DNA from: Melittangium boletus DSM 14713
GTDB taxonomy: Bacteria > Myxococcota > Myxococcia > Myxococcales > Myxococcaceae
NCBI RefSeq assembly: GCF_002305855.1
Contig: NZ_CP022163.1
Coordinates: 1,860,292 to 1,924,291 of the forward strand
Length of the DNA stretch: 64,000 bases
Direction of reading: 5' to 3'
Position numbers and translations under genes: made by a program
Shown here: piece by piece, positions 16,577 through 24,355 of the stretch
How the letters are laid out: each line of letters opens with the position of its first letter
How positions within the stretch are numbered: position 1 is the stretch's first letter
Notes under the pieces: model-generated
The model's database searches: none
What the model was told of the DNA's origin: nothing
The model's input: the letters and a program-made list of their open reading frames with translations, nothing else

Positions 16577-19500
16577 ATGTCCGACACACGCGCGGCGATG
16601 AGGGAGTATCGCTTCCTGAATGAGAAGCGGACGCGGGGGAGCTTTTCTCCCGTGGAAGAGGCTCGATGGAACGAGCTGCGGGGGCTCCTGGGGGACCAGG
16701 CTCTCACCGAGTCGGAGCCGGTGGCCGCGGACGCCGCGCCAGCGCCCCAGGGCTACTACGGCGAGGATGGCCAGTGGTACGCCTACCCCGCTGGCTACGA
16801 CGCCCAGCAGCCCCAGGGCTACTACGGCGAGGATGGCCAGTGGTACGCCTACCCCGCTGGCTACGACGCCCAGCAGCCCCAGGGCTACTACGGCGAGGAT
16901 GGCCAGTGGTACGCCTACCCCGCTGGCTACGACGCCCAGCAGCCCCAGGGCTACTACGGCGAGGATGGCCAGTGGTACGCCTACCCCACTGGCCACGACG
17001 CCCAGCAGCCCCAGGGCTACTACGGCGAGGATGGCCAGTGGTACGCCTACCCCGCCGGCCACGACGCCCCGCAGGCCCCGGCTCCGGAAGCGCCCTCCAC
17101 CGACGCCCCGTTCGTGATGCAGACCACCCTCGAGGTGGACACGTCCGCGCTGGACAGCGCCGAGCCGGAAGCGCCCGTGATGGAGGCGACCCCCTCCGAG
17201 GTGGAGCCTCCCGCCGAGGATGTCTTCGAAGTCGCCGATACCGATCTCGCGCCCGTCACTGGGGCCACGGCGCTGCCCGAGCCCCTGCCCGAGAGCGTCG
17301 TCGAATCGGTCGACATGGGCGATTGGGACGACCCCCCCGTGGCTCCCGCGCCGCCCGCCGTGGCGGCCCCGCTGCCCGTCGCCACTCCGCGCGCCCCGGA
17401 GCCCGTCCAGGAGCTGGGCGAGGACGACTTCTCGTCCCTCAACTCCGATACGGAGCCGCCCGCCGCCACGCCGGCCCTCGCCGCCGCCGCGCCGAGCGTG
17501 GAAGAGGACCTGGGGCCCACCCAGACCCTCGACATCCCCGCGACCGACATCTCGGTGCTCGACGCTTCGGGGCAAATGCCGTCCTCGGAGGTGTTGCTCG
17601 CCGAGGAGCCCGTCCAGCCCGTGTCCGAGGAGTGGGATTCCGCGCCGCTCGCGGTGGAAGACACGGGGAGCGCCGCGCCGCCTCCGCCCACCTACGACAG
17701 CTGGGATGACGCGGGCGTACCGCCGGCTTTCGACTCCGACGATGCGCCCGACGCGGATCGCATGGAGGTCACCGCCTCGTACGCGCTGCCCTCCTATCCC
17801 CCGTCCTCCGTCCCGCTCCCGCCCCCTGCCCCACCGCTCCCGGAAGAGGAGGCTCCCACGTTCGATGTCTCCGAGCTCGAGGCCTCGCCCGAGCCGGAGG
17901 CCGCCTATCCCGCGGTGGAGACGCCTTGGGAGACGCCCGTGGAGGAGTTCGAGTCCAGCGAGGCGCCCCCCGCCTTCGCGACGGAGACGAGCGCCGCCTC
18001 GGACGTCACCGATCCGCCGACCTTCGACGTGGACGATCTCGGTGCCGAGGTCGAGCCCATGGCCGCCGAGTCCGCTCCGCCCGAGCCCGCGCTGTCCGAG
18101 CAACGCGTTCCCACGCTGGAGCTGAACCCGGTGCGGGTGGGGCCCGATCTGGTGGCGGACACCGTCGAGGTCGCCGACTCGTTCGATCCCGAGGCCACCC
18201 GGCCCGGGGAGTGGGGCACGAGTGAGCAGACGTTCGACTCGGGAGACCCGAGCGATCCGGTTCCGCTCTCCAGTGCGCACGACTACCTGGGGCACAACGT
18301 GCACTCGGGCATCACGCTGTCGGACGAGCCCGTGCCGCTCGAGGATCCGAACACGGACTGGGGCAACAGCCCGGGCGATGACACCGGCGAGCGCCTCCAG
18401 CTGACGAGCGCCGCGGAGTTCATGAACACGCCGGAGTTCATCTCGGCCAGCGCGACCTGGGGCCACCAGCCGGAGAGCGAGTCCACGAGTCAGGAGCCCA
18501 CCGAGGCCCAGGCCGAGTGGGCCACGCCCGCCGAGGAGCAGGCGCCCATCGAGGCTCAAGCCGAGTGGAGTGCGCCCGTCGAGGAGCAGGCGCCCGTCGA
18601 GGAGCAGGCGCCCATCGAGGCTCAGGCGGAGTGGAGTGAGCCCGCCGAGGAGCAACCCGCCGCCGAGGAACAGCCCGTCCTCGAGGCCCAACCCGAATGG
18701 AGTGCATCCGCCGAGGAGCAGCCTGTCCTCGAAGCGCAGGCGGAGTGGGCCACCGAGGAAACTCCCGCCGCCGAGGCCCAACCTGAGTGGGCAACGCCCG
18801 CCGAGGAGCAGCCCGTCCTCGCGGCCCAGCCCGAGTGGGCGGCGCCCGTCGAGGAGCAGCCTGTCCTCGAAGCGCAGGCCGAGTGGGCCTCCGCGGAAAC
18901 TCCCGTGGCCGAGGAGCAGCCTGTTCTCGAGGCGCAGCCTGAGTGGAGCGCTCCCGTCGAGGAGCAGCCCGTTCTCGAGGCCCAGGCCGAGTGGGCCACG
19001 CCCGCCGAGGAGCAGCCCGTTCTCGAGGCGCAGCCCGAGTGGAGCGCTCCCGTCGAGACGCAGGCCGAGTGGGCCACCGAGGAAGCTCCCGCCCCCGAGG
19101 CTCAGCCCGAGTGGGCCACGCCCGCCGAGGAGCAGCCCGTTCTCGAGGCGCAGCCCGAGTGGAGCGCTCCCGTCGAGACGCAGTCCGAGTGGGCCACCGA
19201 GGAAACTCCCGCCGCCGAGGCCCAGCCCGAGTGGGCCGCCCCCGCCGAGGAGCAACCTGTCCTCGAGGCCCAGCCTGAGTGGGCCACGCCCGCCGAGGAG
19301 CAGCCCGTTCTCGAGGCGCAGCCCGAGTGGAGCGCTCCCGTCGAGACGCAGTCCGAGTGGGCCACCGAGGAAACTCCCGCCGCCGAGGCCCAGCCCGAGT
19401 GGGCCGCCCCCGCCGAGGAGCAGCCCGTCCTCGAGGCCCAGCCCGAGTGGGGTGCGCCCGCCGAGGCGCAGCCCGAGTGGGCCACCGAGGAAACTCCCGC

Positions 19501-21106
19501 CGCCGAGGCCCAGCCCGAGTGGGCCGCCCCCGCCGAGGAGCAGCCTGTCCTCGAGGCCCAGCCCGAGTGGGGTGCGCCCGCCGAGGCGCAGCCCGAGTGG
19601 GCCACCGAGGAAACTCCCGCCGCCGAGGCCCAGCCCGAGTGGGCCGCCCCCGCCGAGGAGCAGCCTGTCCTCGAGGCCCAGCCCGAGTGGAGCGCTCCCG
19701 TCGAGACGCAGTCCGAGTGGGCCACCGAGGAAGCTCCCGCCCCCGAGGCTCAGCCCGAGTGGGGTGCTCCCGCCGAGGAGCAACCCGTCCTTGAGGCCCA
19801 GCCCGAGTGGGGTGCGCCCGTCGAGACGCAGTCCGAGTGGGCCACCGAGGAAGCTCCCGCCCCCGAGGCTCAGCCCGAGTGGGGTGCGCCCGTCGAGACG
19901 CAGGCCGAGTGGGCCACCGAGGAAACCCCCGCCGCCGAGGCCCAGCCCGAGTGGGCCGCCCCCGCCGAGGAGCAGCCTGTCCTCGAAGCCCAGCCCGAGT
20001 GGGGTGCGCCCGCCGAGGAGCAGCCCGTTCTCGAGGCGCAGCCCGAGTGGAGCGCTCCCGTCGAAACGCAGTCCGAGTGGGCCACCGAGGAAGCTCCCGC
20101 CCCCGAGGCTCAGCCCGAGTGGGGTGCTCCCGCCGAGGAGCAGCCTGTCCTCGAGGCCCAGCCCGAATGGGGCGCGCCCGTCGAGACTCAGCCCGAGTGG
20201 GGTGCTCCCGCCGAGGAGCAGCCCGTCCTCGAGGCCCAGCCCGAGTGGGCCGCCGCCGAGGAGCCCTCCACCCAGACCCATTGGGCCGCATCGGCCGATG
20301 CTCACCACAACGGGTGGGAAGCGCCCGCCGAGCCATCGCCGAGCGCCGAGCCGCAACCCGAGTGGGCCGCGGAGGGCGCGACGCAGTCCTGGGACTCGCC
20401 CGTCGAGGAAGCACGGCCCGAGTGGGAGACGTCCGAGCCCTCCACCGAGATGGCCGCGGCGCCTCCCGAGTCCCAGGAGATCGATGTCACGGAGGACATC
20501 ATGGAGGCGACGCCCGCGCCCGCCCCTGCCCCCGTCATCGTCCCCGCCCCACCTCCGGCGCCCCCTCCGGCCGCCGCGGTCGCGCCTCGGGCCGCTCCCG
20601 TGGCTCCGCCCGTCTTCGTCCCCCCGGCCGCCTCCACGACGGTGCCCGGCTCGCCCCTGCCCCGCGCTTCCCGTGTCGCCATGGCCGCCGTGAAGACTCC
20701 CGCGGCGCCCCAGGTGCCAGTGACGCCCGTCAACGCCTTCATCGAGGGCGAGCACCGCGTCATCATCCACACCGTGGAGGGACAGGTGAAGCGAGGCGCC
20801 ATCCGCGACGTGAACCTGCTCGACGAGGCCATCCCGCTCGAGCAGCAGGCGGGCTTCGCTCCCGAGCGCATCGCCATCCAGCGCGTGAAGGCCATCTTCT
20901 TCATGTTCGCCACGGGCGCGCGCCCTCCCCAGCCCGAGGGGCAGAAGATCCGCGTCACCTTCAATGACGGCCGCCAGGTGGCGGGCTTCTCCAACGACTA
21001 CCAGGGCACGGGGCAGGGCTTCTTCGTCATCCCCGCGGACACCCGCACCAACACCTCGCGCATCTTCATCTACCGCTCGAGCGTGCAGGCCGTCGCCGAG
21101 GGCTGA
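16577..21106 (+). CDS. Giant acidic low-complexity repeat protein with conserved C-terminal domain
   Basis: A 1509-residue protein. Residues 1-45 (MSDTRAAMREYRFLNEKRTRG...) form a small conserved-looking head. Residues 55-165 are five near-identical 22-residue repeats built on GYYGEDGQWYAYPAG. Residues 165-640 are acidic, Pro/Ala-rich and probably disordered. Residues 642-1285 hold about 43 copies of a P/A-E-W motif within units such as EEQPVLEAQPEW and AEWATEET. The last 125 residues are non-repetitive (NAFIEGEHRVIIHTVEGQVKRG to SVQAVAEG) and look like a folded beta-rich domain. No signal peptide or membrane helix is present, so the protein is probably cytoplasmic. The architecture suggests a disordered scaffold. 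A 1757-codon open frame on the opposite strand is an artefact of the repeat composition. Confidence 0.8.
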   Translation: MSDTRAAMREYRFLNEKRTRGSFSPVEEARWNELRGLLGDQALTESEPVAADAAPAPQGYYGEDGQWYAYPAGYDAQQPQGYYGEDGQWYAYPAGYDAQQPQGYYGEDGQWYAYPAGYDAQQPQGYYGEDGQWYAYPTGHDAQQPQGYYGEDGQWYAYPAGHDAPQAPAPEAPSTDAPFVMQTTLEVDTSALDSAEPEAPVMEATPSEVEPPAEDVFEVADTDLAPVTGATALPEPLPESVVESVDMGDWDDPPVAPAPPAVAAPLPVATPRAPEPVQELGEDDFSSLNSDTEPPAATPALAAAAPSVEEDLGPTQTLDIPATDISVLDASGQMPSSEVLLAEEPVQPVSEEWDSAPLAVEDTGSAAPPPPTYDSWDDAGVPPAFDSDDAPDADRMEVTASYALPSYPPSSVPLPPPAPPLPEEEAPTFDVSELEASPEPEAAYPAVETPWETPVEEFESSEAPPAFATETSAASDVTDPPTFDVDDLGAEVEPMAAESAPPEPALSEQRVPTLELNPVRVGPDLVADTVEVADSFDPEATRPGEWGTSEQTFDSGDPSDPVPLSSAHDYLGHNVHSGITLSDEPVPLEDPNTDWGNSPGDDTGERLQLTSAAEFMNTPEFISASATWGHQPESESTSQEPTEAQAEWATPAEEQAPIEAQAEWSAPVEEQAPVEEQAPIEAQAEWSEPAEEQPAAEEQPVLEAQPEWSASAEEQPVLEAQAEWATEETPAAEAQPEWATPAEEQPVLAAQPEWAAPVEEQPVLEAQAEWASAETPVAEEQPVLEAQPEWSAPVEEQPVLEAQAEWATPAEEQPVLEAQPEWSAPVETQAEWATEEAPAPEAQPEWATPAEEQPVLEAQPEWSAPVETQSEWATEETPAAEAQPEWAAPAEEQPVLEAQPEWATPAEEQPVLEAQPEWSAPVETQSEWATEETPAAEAQPEWAAPAEEQPVLEAQPEWGAPAEAQPEWATEETPAAEAQPEWAAPAEEQPVLEAQPEWGAPAEAQPEWATEETPAAEAQPEWAAPAEEQPVLEAQPEWSAPVETQSEWATEEAPAPEAQPEWGAPAEEQPVLEAQPEWGAPVETQSEWATEEAPAPEAQPEWGAPVETQAEWATEETPAAEAQPEWAAPAEEQPVLEAQPEWGAPAEEQPVLEAQPEWSAPVETQSEWATEEAPAPEAQPEWGAPAEEQPVLEAQPEWGAPVETQPEWGAPAEEQPVLEAQPEWAAAEEPSTQTHWAASADAHHNGWEAPAEPSPSAEPQPEWAAEGATQSWDSPVEEARPEWETSEPSTEMAAAPPESQEIDVTEDIMEATPAPAPAPVIVPAPPPAPPPAAAVAPRAAPVAPPVFVPPAASTTVPGSPLPRASRVAMAAVKTPAAPQVPVTPVNAFIEGEHRVIIHTVEGQVKRGAIRDVNLLDEAIPLEQQAGFAPERIAIQRVKAIFFMFATGARPPQPEGQKIRVTFNDGRQVAGFSNDYQGTGQGFFVIPADTRTNTSRIFIYRSSVQAVAEG
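16740..17075 (+). repeat. Five 66-bp tandem repeats (GYYGEDGQWYAYPAG units)
   Basis: Five head-to-tail copies of a 66-bp unit, nearly identical at the DNA level, each encoding 22 residues with four to five aromatic residues. The first starts near 16748 and the last ends near 17075. Confidence 0.9.
18500..20440 (+). repeat. PEW-type repeat array, about 43 motifs
   Basis: About 1.9 kb of recombining repeats encoding x-E-W motifs every 12 to 20 residues. Larger blocks of about 120 bp recur almost unchanged (for example around 19440-19560 and 19560-19680), showing recent duplication of multi-unit segments. Confidence 0.9.
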
Positions 21107-21140
21107 GCCCTCCCCCAGACGTCCTCCAGCCTCCACTTGT

Positions 21141-21170
21141 CCACGCACCGGCTTCGCTCCCGGTGCGTGG
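21141..21170 (+). terminator. Hairpin terminator after the repeat protein
   Basis: Perfect 11-bp stem: CCACGCACCGG, an 8-base loop and CCGGTGCGTGG, 35 bases past the stop codon at 21106. No T-run follows, as is common in GC-rich genomes. Confidence 0.6.
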
Positions 21171-21214
21171 GCGAGGAGGCGGACCTATCTTCGCGGCCAA
21201 GGGGTGCGACCGCG

Positions 21215-21796
21215 ATGGACATCTCCCATTCAGCACGGGCCTATCTGCTCTTCCTGGGTTTCATCGGGGTGGAACGGCTGTTCGAGCTCGTCCTCTCCGC
21301 GCGAAACGCCCGCCGGGCCCTGGCCGCGGGTGGGCGGGAGGTGGGCCAGGGGCACTACCGGGTGATGACGCTGCTGCACACGGCCTTCCTGGGGTCGTGT
21401 GTGGCCGAGGTGCTCGTCCTCCACCGCGCTTTTCCCGGGCTACTGGGTTGGGTGGCCCTGGGCGGGGCGGTGCTGGCGCAGTTCCTGCGCTACTGGGCCA
21501 TCTCCACGCTGGGGGAGCGGTGGAACACGCGCATCCTCTTCATCCCCGGAGCGCGTCCAGTCACATCCGGCCCCTACCGCTTCGTGCGCCATCCCAACTA
21601 CGTCGCCGTCATCCTGGAGATGGTGTGCATTCCGCTCATCCACGGTGGCTACCTGACGGCGCTCGTGTTCAGCGTGGCCAACGCGGCGCTGCTCGTCGTG
21701 CGCATCCGGGCCGAGGAAGCGGCGCTCGGCGCCGAGTACCAGCGTGCCTTCGGGGCCCGTCCCCGCTTCATTCCCGGCGCCGCCCATGAGCACTGA
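21215..21796 (+). CDS. ICMT-family membrane methyltransferase
   Basis: 193 residues from the ATG at 21215. It has four to five hydrophobic segments and the C-terminal signature of isoprenylcysteine carboxyl methyltransferase-like enzymes: SGPYRFVRHPNYVAVILEM, followed by RIRAEEAALGAEYQRAF. These enzymes use S-adenosylmethionine at the membrane face. Bacterial relatives such as SrsB methylate alkylresorcinol or quinone-type lipids rather than prenylated proteins. The flavoprotein gene follows after nine bases, an arrangement like the srsB-srsC pair of Streptomyces, but no type III polyketide synthase is next to it here. Confidence 0.75.
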   Translation: MDISHSARAYLLFLGFIGVERLFELVLSARNARRALAAGGREVGQGHYRVMTLLHTAFLGSCVAEVLVLHRAFPGLLGWVALGGAVLAQFLRYWAISTLGERWNTRILFIPGARPVTSGPYRFVRHPNYVAVILEMVCIPLIHGGYLTALVFSVANAALLVVRIRAEEAALGAEYQRAFGARPRFIPGAAHEH

Positions 21797-21805
21797 GGCC
21801 GCGCC

Positions 21806-22909
21806 ATGACGGATGTGGCCATCGTCGGAGGAGGGCCCGCGGGACTCGCGGTGGCCATCCACGCCGCGCGCCAGGGACTCGTCACGCGCCTCTTCGAGCG
21901 CCAGGGCCTGCCCCGGGACAAGGCGTGTGGAGAGGGACTGCTGCCCGCGGGCCTCAGGGAACTCGAGGCGCTCGGGGCGCGCGCGCACCTCACGTCGGCG
22001 GATTGCGCGCCCATCGAGGGCATCCGCTACCTCCAGGAGGATGGCACCTCGGTGGAGGGCCGGCTGCCCATGCCCGGAGGCCTTGGCATCCGCCGGCTCG
22101 CGCTGGAGCGGGTGTTGGAGCGCGTGGCGCGGGAAGCGGGCGTGGAGCTGCGCGAACACTGTCAGGTGACGGGCGTCGAGCGGACGCGCGATCACGTCCG
22201 GCTGACGCTGGCCGATGGCGAGCGGGTGGAGGCGCGGCTGCTGGTGGCCGCGGACGGGCTCGCCTCGCCGCTGCGGCGCGCCCAGGGGCTGGAGGTGGCG
22301 CCAGGGGCCTCGGCACCGAAGCGCTTCGGGCTGCGCCAGCACTTCCGCCTGGAGCCCTGGACGCGGTTCGTGGAAGTCCACTTCGCCCCCGGCGTGGAGG
22401 CCTACGTCACGCCCACCGGCGACGAGCGCGTGGGCGTGGCCTTCCTCTGGGAGGACGGAGGGCTGGAAGGCCGCGTCGGCATCCCGGAGATGCTGCGCCG
22501 CTTCCCCGCCCTGGAGGCCCGGCTCGCGGGAGCGCCCCCGGACTCCTCACCCCGGGGGGCGGGCCCACTCCTCCAGACGGTGCGCGCCCGGGCCCTGGAC
22601 CGCTTCGTCCTGGTGGGTGACGCCGCCGGGTACGTGGATGCCATCACCGGCGAGGGGCTGACGCTCGCGTTCCGCTCGGCGGCCGAGCTGGGGCGGCGGC
22701 TGCCCGAGGTGCTCGCGCGCGGAGCGACCCGGGAGTCCTTCCGGGCCTACGAGCGCGCCGTGCGGCCTCACTACCAGCGCTACGTCGTCTTCACCCGGAT
22801 GCTGCTCACCCTGGCGCGCCGGCCCTGGCTGCGCGCCCGGATCCTTCGCAGGCTGGCCCGCCATCCCGCGCTGTTCGAGGCCCTGGTGAACCAGGTCATC
22901 GAGCCGTGA
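21806..22909 (+). CDS. FAD-dependent oxidoreductase (group A monooxygenase/GGR-like)
   Basis: A 367-residue flavoprotein. The N-terminus is a Rossmann dinucleotide-binding fold (VAIVGGGPAGLAVAIHAARQG), followed by the ACGEGLLPAG loop seen in geranylgeranyl reductase-like and aromatic hydroxylase-like enzymes. The second FAD motif is FVLVGDAAGYVDAITGEGL near residue 272. It is probably co-translated with the preceding methyltransferase (nine-base gap), so both likely act on the same lipid or quinone-like substrate, hydroxylation or reduction being the expected chemistry. The exact substrate is unknown. Confidence 0.8.
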   Translation: MTDVAIVGGGPAGLAVAIHAARQGLVTRLFERQGLPRDKACGEGLLPAGLRELEALGARAHLTSADCAPIEGIRYLQEDGTSVEGRLPMPGGLGIRRLALERVLERVAREAGVELREHCQVTGVERTRDHVRLTLADGERVEARLLVAADGLASPLRRAQGLEVAPGASAPKRFGLRQHFRLEPWTRFVEVHFAPGVEAYVTPTGDERVGVAFLWEDGGLEGRVGIPEMLRRFPALEARLAGAPPDSSPRGAGPLLQTVRARALDRFVLVGDAAGYVDAITGEGLTLAFRSAAELGRRLPEVLARGATRESFRAYERAVRPHYQRYVVFTRMLLTLARRPWLRARILRRLARHPALFEALVNQVIEP

Positions 22910-22930
22910 GCCACGGCGGGTGAAGCGCGG

Positions 22931-23440
22931 CTACTTGCGCGTGGGCGACCCGGGGCCGGCTTCCTTCAACCACGTGGCCAGCACGAGCGCCGTGGGCTCG
23001 TCGATCATCGTGGCGTAGGTGGGCATGCCCGTGCCGGGGATGAACTTCTCCGGGTTGCGGATCCACTTGGCCAGGTCCTCCGGCGAGCGCGAGGGGGCCT
23101 TGAGGATCTTCTCGTGGTAGCGGGCCCCGGGGGCATGGCACAGCGGGCAGCCGAACTTGGCGAAGAGCGCCGCGGGGTCGACCTTGGGTGCCGCCGGCTT
23201 GGCGGGCTCGGGCGCCTTCGCGGGCGCGGGCGCCGCCGCGGGCTTCGCGGGCTCCACGGGCTTGGCGGCCGCCACGACGGGACTGGCCGGGGGCGTCTTC
23301 TGGGCGGGCGCCGCGGTCTTCACGGGCTGGGGGGCAGGCGTCGACCCGCTCGCGCCGCAACCCCACAAGGCGCTGGTGACGACCAGGGCTCCGGAGAGAA
23401 ATCTCCAAGCGGACGGGTGCGACGAATGCTGTCTTTTCAT
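22931..23440 (-). CDS. Lipoprotein c-type cytochrome
   Basis: 169 residues from the ATG at 23440. The signal peptide ends in the lipobox ALWGC. A Pro/Ala/Lys-rich linker of about 65 residues follows, then a small cytochrome c domain with heme motif CPLCH and a probable Met ligand in GTGMPTY. It is expected to sit at the outer face of the inner membrane or the inner face of the outer membrane and to carry electrons; its partner is not evident. The yceI-like gene lies upstream on the same strand, with a strong hairpin between them. Confidence 0.85.
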   Translation of the reverse strand: MKRQHSSHPSAWRFLSGALVVTSALWGCGASGSTPAPQPVKTAAPAQKTPPASPVVAAAKPVEPAKPAAAPAPAKAPEPAKPAAPKVDPAALFAKFGCPLCHAPGARYHEKILKAPSRSPEDLAKWIRNPEKFIPGTGMPTYATMIDEPTALVLATWLKEAGPGSPTRK

Positions 23441-23476
23441 GGAAGGCGACGATGCCGCATCCGCTCCCGCACGACA

Positions 23477-23504
23477 AGCGGGGCCCCGTTGCCAGGGCCC
23501 CGCT
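23477..23504 (-). terminator. Hairpin terminator after the YceI gene
   Basis: A perfect 10-bp stem (AGCGGGGCCC, 8-base loop, GGGCCCCGCT) lies between the stop of the YceI gene at 23537 and the start of the cytochrome gene at 23440. It likely ends or attenuates transcription between them. Confidence 0.6.
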
Positions 23505-23536
23505 GGAACAACCGTCACGTGTGCGTGAAGAAGCGA

Positions 23537-24160
23537 CTACTTCTTGGCGGGCTCGGCGACCGCGGCGGCCTGCTTCTTGGTGAGCTCCAGGTCCAGGGTG
23601 ATCGTCACTTCCTCACCCACGGCCACGCCGCCGGTCTCGAGCGCCTTGTTCCAGGCCAGCCCGAAGTCCTTGCGGTTGACCTTCGTGGTAGCCGTGGCGC
23701 CGCGCTTGGTGTTGCCCCAGGGATCCTTCGCCTCGGGGGTGAGCCCCTCCGTCACGTCCAGCACCACCGGCTTGGTCACGCCGTGCATGGTGAGGTCGCC
23801 CGTCACCTTGAAGCCCTTGCCCGCCTTGGCCACCTTGGTCGACTTGAAGGTGATGGTGGGGAACTTCCCGGTGTCGAAGAAGTCCGCGCTCTTCAGGTGC
23901 TCATCGCGCTTGGGCTCGTTGGTGTTGATGGTGGTGGCGTCGATGGTGGCCTCCACGGTGGACTTGGTGACGTCCTTGTCGTCGACGTTGACGGTACCGG
24001 ACACCTTGGAGAAGGCACCGCGCACGTTGGTCACCATCATGTGCCGCACGGAGAAGCTCGCGGCGGAGTGGGCCGGGTCGATCTCGAACTCGGTGGCGAA
24101 GGCGAACGAGGGGGCGGCGAGGACGGCGGCGGCGAGGGCGGACTTGAGGAACAGCTTCAT
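23537..24160 (-). CDS. YceI-family periplasmic protein
   Basis: 207 residues from the ATG at 24160, with a Sec signal peptide (MKLFLKSALAAAVLAAPSFAFA). The mature protein begins TEFEIDPAHSAASFSVRHMM, the YceI N-terminal strand pattern, and contains FPTITFKSTKV and GDLTMHGVTKPVVLDV, both family hallmarks. YceI proteins are lipocalin-like barrels that bind polyisoprenoids or amphiphiles in the periplasm. A GGAG sequence precedes the start. It is transcribed away from the sigma-54 activator gene, which begins 196 bases away; that activator could control it, but no UAS or -24/-12 element was found. Confidence 0.9.
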   Translation of the reverse strand: MKLFLKSALAAAVLAAPSFAFATEFEIDPAHSAASFSVRHMMVTNVRGAFSKVSGTVNVDDKDVTKSTVEATIDATTINTNEPKRDEHLKSADFFDTGKFPTITFKSTKVAKAGKGFKVTGDLTMHGVTKPVVLDVTEGLTPEAKDPWGNTKRGATATTKVNRKDFGLAWNKALETGGVAVGEEVTITLDLELTKKQAAAVAEPAKK

Positions 24161-24355
24161 GGTGTGGCTCCAGAGGGGGGCATCGAAGTGCGGCGGGACG
24201 TCACCGCGGCCCCACGCGGCTTCCCTATAGCAAGGCGAGGACCAGCGCGCACAACCTTCCAACCCCCTGAAATGATTCAGTGACCCTGACTTCGACTCGC
24301 CGCGACCCTCTCAAAACGATAGGAAGGACGCTCATCTTGAGAGCGAGGCCCGGAC

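Noticed and set aside
15875..21148. A 1757-codon open frame on the minus strand, Gly/Leu-rich
   Set aside because: It is the complement of the repeat protein gene; its length comes from repeated GC-rich codons on the other strand, and it crosses two real genes.
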